DNA from: CAZMRF01 sp964568735
GTDB taxonomy: Bacteria > Acidobacteriota > Polarisedimenticolia > JACPZX01
Reading direction: 5' to 3'
DNA: 59,197 nucleotides
Assembly (NCBI GenBank): GCA_964568735.1
Contig: CAZMRF010000028.1
Coordinates: forward strand, 1 to 59,197
Shown piece by piece: positions 58,985 to 59,197 of this stretch. Position numbers and translations under genes: made by a program. The notes below the pieces were generated by a model. That model searched no databases. It was not told where the DNA came from and was given only the letters and a program-made list of their open reading frames with translations. The first letter of the stretch is position 1; the number at the start of each line of letters is the position of its first letter.

Positions 58985-59197
58985 CGGAGTGAGGGGGGCG
59001 AGACGCAGGGAGCCGTAGGCGACCGGAGGCTCGCCAGGGCTCAGGGATCATCTTGGAGAACTCTCACCAAGAGTGGTCCAGTGAATGGGGGCAGGTCAAT
59101 TGGTCTCACTCCTGATGGATCACGAGGGGCACGCCTGTCAGACCAAGGTGGAAATCGGTCGACCAGCAGGTGGAAACCCCACGATCCTGCATGAGGA
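58985..59197. other. Right-end non-coding region with repeated AGGTGGAAA
   Basis: 213 bases with no gene. GACCA-AGGTGGAAA (59141-59154) and GACCAGC-AGGTGGAAA (59161-59176) form an imperfect direct repeat of 20-22 bases. This resembles the multiple short repeats at the ends of IS21-type elements, but no transposase is inside the window, so it is only a hint. Confidence 0.35.

Overview
This is a 59-kb, strongly GC-rich stretch of a Gram-negative bacterial chromosome, probably a scaffold from a metagenome assembly because two 10-N gaps (1936-1945 and 56866-56875) each cut a gene. Codon use is uniformly rich in G/C at third positions. There are outer-membrane-type proteins, lipoproteins, an MsbA-like exporter and LPS-kinase-like genes. 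The mix of a B12-dependent ribonucleotide reductase, a family B DNA polymerase, secreted proteases with thrombospondin type 3 repeats and many sulfatase-fold proteins suggests Acidobacteriota or a neighbouring deep lineage. That placement is an inference; no rRNA or tRNA gene is visible in the window.

Left part (1-16.6 kb): the end of a membrane-fused spermidine-synthase-like protein, glycogen synthase, a pair of secreted M16 peptidases (one with the zinc site, one without), a threonine/serine dehydratase, and a minus-strand run. That run holds a small secreted protein, a secreted HExxH protein with a PA domain and calcium-binding repeats, a secreted M1 aminopeptidase, adenosine deaminase and a DUF1684 lipoprotein. 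Middle (16.8-32.4 kb): DNA polymerase B, a methyltransferase, a secreted formylglycine-enzyme-fold protein without its catalytic cysteines, class II ribonucleotide reductase (nrdJ) coupled to a small possible nuclease-fold protein, a TPR protein, and two divergently transcribed sulfatase-like proteins.

Right part (32.4-52.4 kb) looks like a cell-envelope glycan island. It has two small-molecule kinases, three glycosyltransferases, an MsbA-type flippase with an unusual periplasmic insertion, an HPr-kinase-like protein, a divergent RtcB, a 2-oxoglutarate oxygenase, an arylsulfotransferase-like lipoprotein, a cobalamin radical-SAM protein fused to a STAS-like domain, a second radical-SAM/SPASM protein, a repeat-containing surface protein, a third sulfatase-like membrane protein and an outer-membrane barrel. 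Many of these overlap by the bases GTGA, TGATG or TTGA, suggesting translational coupling. My working idea is a system that builds, phosphorylates or otherwise decorates and exports an envelope glycan or glycolipid. The three sulfatase-like proteins all carry Thr where sulfatases need Cys, so two of them may act as LtaS/EptA-like phospho-transferases.

The right end (52.4-59 kb) carries pyrF, a divergent PAP2 protein, a cysteine-synthase-family enzyme and a secreted S53 peptidase with several C-terminal modules. Its last domain resembles the tail of the M1 peptidase 46 kb away. Other signals of note are a low-GC island exactly over the active-site loop of nrdJ, a dispersed intergenic repeat in three copies, and a recurring leaderless-promoter pattern (TANNNT seven bases before the start codon).
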